The notes under the pieces are model-generated. The model was not told where the DNA came from. It searched no databases and saw only the letters and a program-made list of their open reading frames with translations. A program made the translations under genes and the position numbers. Positions 31,124 to 33,443 of a stretch of 33,443 nt of DNA are shown here, one piece after another. Within the stretch, counting starts at the first letter, position 1. Each line of letters opens with the position of its first letter. Origin of the DNA: JARRRD01 sp037381085 (GTDB lineage Bacteria; Nitrospirota; Thermodesulfovibrionia; Thermodesulfovibrionales; UBA6898); NCBI GenBank assembly GCA_037381085.1, contig JARRRD010000002.1:1-33443 (forward strand). Reading direction: 5' to 3'.

Positions 31124-32287
31124 ATGAAAAAAGATATATCGGCAGCCGGTAAAATCATGATGGAGTTCGCCCGTCTTACGGGACTTTCGCCGGCCGCGAG
31201 AGTCCCGCGGCGATACCTGTGGACCGACGCCTTCGCCGTCTGCAACTTTCTTGAACTTTTCCGCGAAACGAAGAATGAAAGATACAGTGACCTCGCATTG
31301 AGCCTTGTCGATCAGGTCCATGATACACTCGGCCGCCACCGGGAAAACGACAGGAGAAAGGGCTGGATCAGCGGACTGGACGAGGAAAGCGGCAAGAGGC
31401 ACCCAACTATAGGGGGGTTGAGAATAGGCAAGGAGATGAACGAGCGCAAATTTGCAGACCCGTTCGACGAGGCATTGGAATGGGACCGGGACGGGCAGTA
31501 CTATCACTACCTGACAAAGTGGATGATTGCCCTCAATCGCGTGAGCGCGGCCACCGGAGATCGGACATACAACAAGTGGGCGGCAGAGCTTGCGAAAACT
31601 GCTCACGCCAGGTTCACATATCTTCCTTCGCCCGGTCACCGGAAGCGGATGTACTGGAAAATGAGCATAGACCTCTCGCGGCCCCTTGTGCCGTCCATGG
31701 GACATCTCGACCCTCTGGACGGATTGATTACTTACTGCCAGATTCAGGCTGCCGCAGCCCCCGAATCATCGGAGATGCCGGACCTGGCTACCGAGATTGC
31801 CGACATGGCCCTTATATGCGAAGGAAAGGACTGGTCCACAGACGACCCTCTCGGCATTGGCGATCTTCTGTGTGACGCCTTCAAAGCCGCACAAATGATC
31901 GTAACAGCAGACTTTGAACAGGCCGACCTCCCGGCGACCATACTGGATGCGTCCCTGCCGGGTCTGGAATCCTACGCGATGACAGACCCTTTGAGGTTGC
32001 CCGCCGATCACCGTCTCGCGTTTCGGGAACTGGGATTGTCCATCGGATTAAGCGCCGTTGAAAGGCTGGAAGGACTGATGAGGCATGACCCGGAACTGCG
32101 CAACAGCGAGCCCCGGCTGCATTCGAGGATTGAAGATATCATACGTTACGTACCTCTGGGAGAAGATATTCGGACTTTCTGGCTCGATCCTGTGAACAGA
32201 AAAGCCGGAAGCTGGACGGAGCATCGCGAGATCAATATGGTAATGCTGGCAACAAGCCTTGCCCCCGATGGATATCTCGGGATTTGA
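31124..32287 (+). CDS. Hypothetical soluble protein, possible alpha/alpha-toroid fold
   Basis: A 387-residue cytoplasmic protein, not firmly recognised. It has many amphipathic helices with aromatic/acidic signatures such as WTDAFAVCNFLELF, EWDRDGQYYHYLTKWMIAL, YNKWAAELAKTAHARF and SMGHLDPLDGLITY. These resemble six-hairpin glycosidase-like toroids such as epimerases or unsaturated glucuronyl hydrolases, but catalytic residues cannot be assigned. The WLDPVNRKAGSWTEHREINMVMLA end looks conserved. ATG 31124 has only a weak ribosome site. Confidence 0.6.
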   Translation: MKKDISAAGKIMMEFARLTGLSPAARVPRRYLWTDAFAVCNFLELFRETKNERYSDLALSLVDQVHDTLGRHRENDRRKGWISGLDEESGKRHPTIGGLRIGKEMNERKFADPFDEALEWDRDGQYYHYLTKWMIALNRVSAATGDRTYNKWAAELAKTAHARFTYLPSPGHRKRMYWKMSIDLSRPLVPSMGHLDPLDGLITYCQIQAAAAPESSEMPDLATEIADMALICEGKDWSTDDPLGIGDLLCDAFKAAQMIVTADFEQADLPATILDASLPGLESYAMTDPLRLPADHRLAFRELGLSIGLSAVERLEGLMRHDPELRNSEPRLHSRIEDIIRYVPLGEDIRTFWLDPVNRKAGSWTEHREINMVMLATSLAPDGYLGI

Positions 32288-32301
32288 CCCATATAGCCCC
32301 T

Positions 32302-33443
32302 TCACACCTTTATCTGCATCATCGGCAGCTTCAGCCTCTGCCTCTTGTTTTCGCCCTTGACAAGGTCCATCGTCCTAGCCGGGACGTCCCCCCTTTCACC
32401 TTCGTGAAGGGCCTGCAGCTTCGTCGGCAGGCTTGAGGCATGGTGTACGGCGTATTTACCGTACCGTTCGGATATGGTATCGACGGCGTGGTAGACCTTG
32501 TTCAGTTTCTCTATCCTCGCCGTGTCGTCGAAGAGCGTATACTGGACTTTTGTGTCAGGCACCAGGCCGGCAAGGACAACCCCGGTCTGGCGGTAAAAGT
32601 TCCCGGGACGATAAAGGTGATCGAAGCCCTCGCGCAGAGATCCGAAGAGGTCGGCAGGATAGGCGGTGGGGGCGCTTAACCTCATCTCTACGCCGGTGTC
32701 CCTGAATTCCCGTGTCCTGAGAAAGACAAGGAGGCGGGTGGCAGCAAGTTTGTGGCGCCTCGCCTTGATGCAGGCGTTCTCAAGGTTTTTCGAAAGCTGG
32801 GCAGACTTCCCTGTATGGTTTGGAGAGGTGTTTTTCTATAAACGCCTCGTCTTTTCTCGCAAACTGTAGGGCCGTGGCAATACCGAACTTTCTGAGGAAG
32901 GCCGCCGTGTTCGGCCCTATCCCCCACACCTTTCCAAGAGGCAGTTCCTCCAGGTACATGTGTATGTCCCTCCCGGGTATGATGGTAATGCCGTGAGGCT
33001 TGTTATGCTTCGAGCCTATCTTCGCGAGGACCTTCGACAGGCTCACCCCGATCGATACCGTGATCCCCAGTTCAGTCTCGATCGCCTCCTGCATTTTTCG
33101 GGCAATCATACCGTAGGGTCCGTGGAAACTCCTCCTCAGGCCTGTCAGGTCCACAAATGCCTCGTCTATGGAGTACTCCTCAACGTCAGGCGAGAACCGC
33201 CTGAGTATCCCGAACATCCGGACCGAGAAGAGGCTGTAAGTCTCGTAATCCGAAGGGACGATGATCACGTCAGGGCAGGCCCTCTTTATCTCCAGAAGGC
33301 TCATCCCCCTGTCTATCCCCCTCGCCTTCGCCTCGTAACTCGCTGCAGCGACAATCCCCCTCTCCTTCCCCGTAATCACAGGCTTCCCCCTGAGCTCCGG
33401 GTGCACCGCCTGCTCGCAGGACGCAAAAAAGGCATCAGCGTCC
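32302..33443 (-). pseudogene. dinB: DNA polymerase IV (Y family) with internal deletion and frameshift; 5' end outside window
   Basis: From the right edge the minus strand reads DADAFFASCEQAVHPELRG and continues through SYEAKARGIDRGMSLLEIK and the catalytic EYSIDEAFVDLTGL, then LSKVLAKIGSKHNKPHGIT and the helix-hairpin-helix LPLGKVWGIGPNTAAFL, to HLSKPYREV, where it leaves phase and stops at 32780. A second frame resumes as SAQLSKNLENACIKARRHKL at about 32800 and runs to 32302. In intact polymerases, about 40 residues normally lie between KPYRE and the AQLSKNLENA helix (thumb/little-finger linker with the SISKT-type segment). These are missing, so the break is a deletion that also shifts frame. 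Y-family polymerases perform error-prone translesion synthesis; this copy is probably inactive unless the break is an assembly fault. Confidence 0.85.

Overview
The window looks like part of the chromosome of an anaerobic bacterium. Bacterial folK and metF, Shine-Dalgarno-led operons, sigma-70-like and sigma-54-type promoters and rho-independent hairpins argue against an archaeon, although the central genes belong to families best known from methanogens. The mix of RACo-type corrinoid activation, an HdrD/DsrK-like reductase, ferredoxin:thioredoxin reductase and a DapL-like aminotransferase suggests a Nitrospirota- or Desulfobacterota-type lineage. That placement is inference. No tRNA, rRNA, CRISPR array or insertion sequence was recognised.

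Layout. Positions 1-2.7 kb hold the 3' part of a DapL-like aminotransferase, folK and a cytoplasmic beta-propeller protein. Positions 2.9-5.4 kb hold a three-gene ABC exporter unit: FtsX-type permease, TPR lipoprotein and ATPase. Positions 5.5-7.0 kb hold an osmC-metF unit behind a sigma-54-type promoter and closed by a terminator. Positions 7.4-20.1 kb form the main island. In order it carries a degenerate receiver, a MtaA-like methyltransferase, an AhpD-like protein, an MtrH-like methyltransferase, a second MtaA-like protein, a corrinoid protein, a QueG-like Fe-S protein, a RACo-type corrinoid activator, a small four-cysteine protein, an HdrE/DsrM-like membrane cytochrome, an HdrD-like Fe-S protein, a cysteate-synthase-like enzyme and a fused sulfopyruvate decarboxylase (ComDE). 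A radical SAM/HhH protein and an APC permease follow.

Working model for the island (inference): MetF makes methyl-tetrahydrofolate, the MtrH-like protein exchanges the methyl with the corrinoid protein, and the MtaA-like proteins exchange it with coenzyme M or a related thiol. RACo, possibly fed by the QueG-like protein, rescues oxidised cobalt. The HdrE/HdrD pair handles the thiol/disulfide couple at the membrane. Cysteate synthase and ComDE supply sulfoacetaldehyde, the precursor of coenzyme M. This would be a soluble bacterial counterpart of the methanogen Mtr/Hdr chemistry, with no methyl-CoM reductase in view.

Positions 22.8-33.4 kb are ordinary accessory chromosome with small redox genes (FTR-glutaredoxin, ferritin-like), a lytic transglycosylase, a large secreted FN3 protein, a DUF1499 protein and a hypothetical enzyme. 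This part contains several damaged genes: a ribbon-helix-helix gene with an in-frame TGA, a TrmL/DUF1722 chimera that is also frameshifted, and a dinB with an internal deletion and frameshift.
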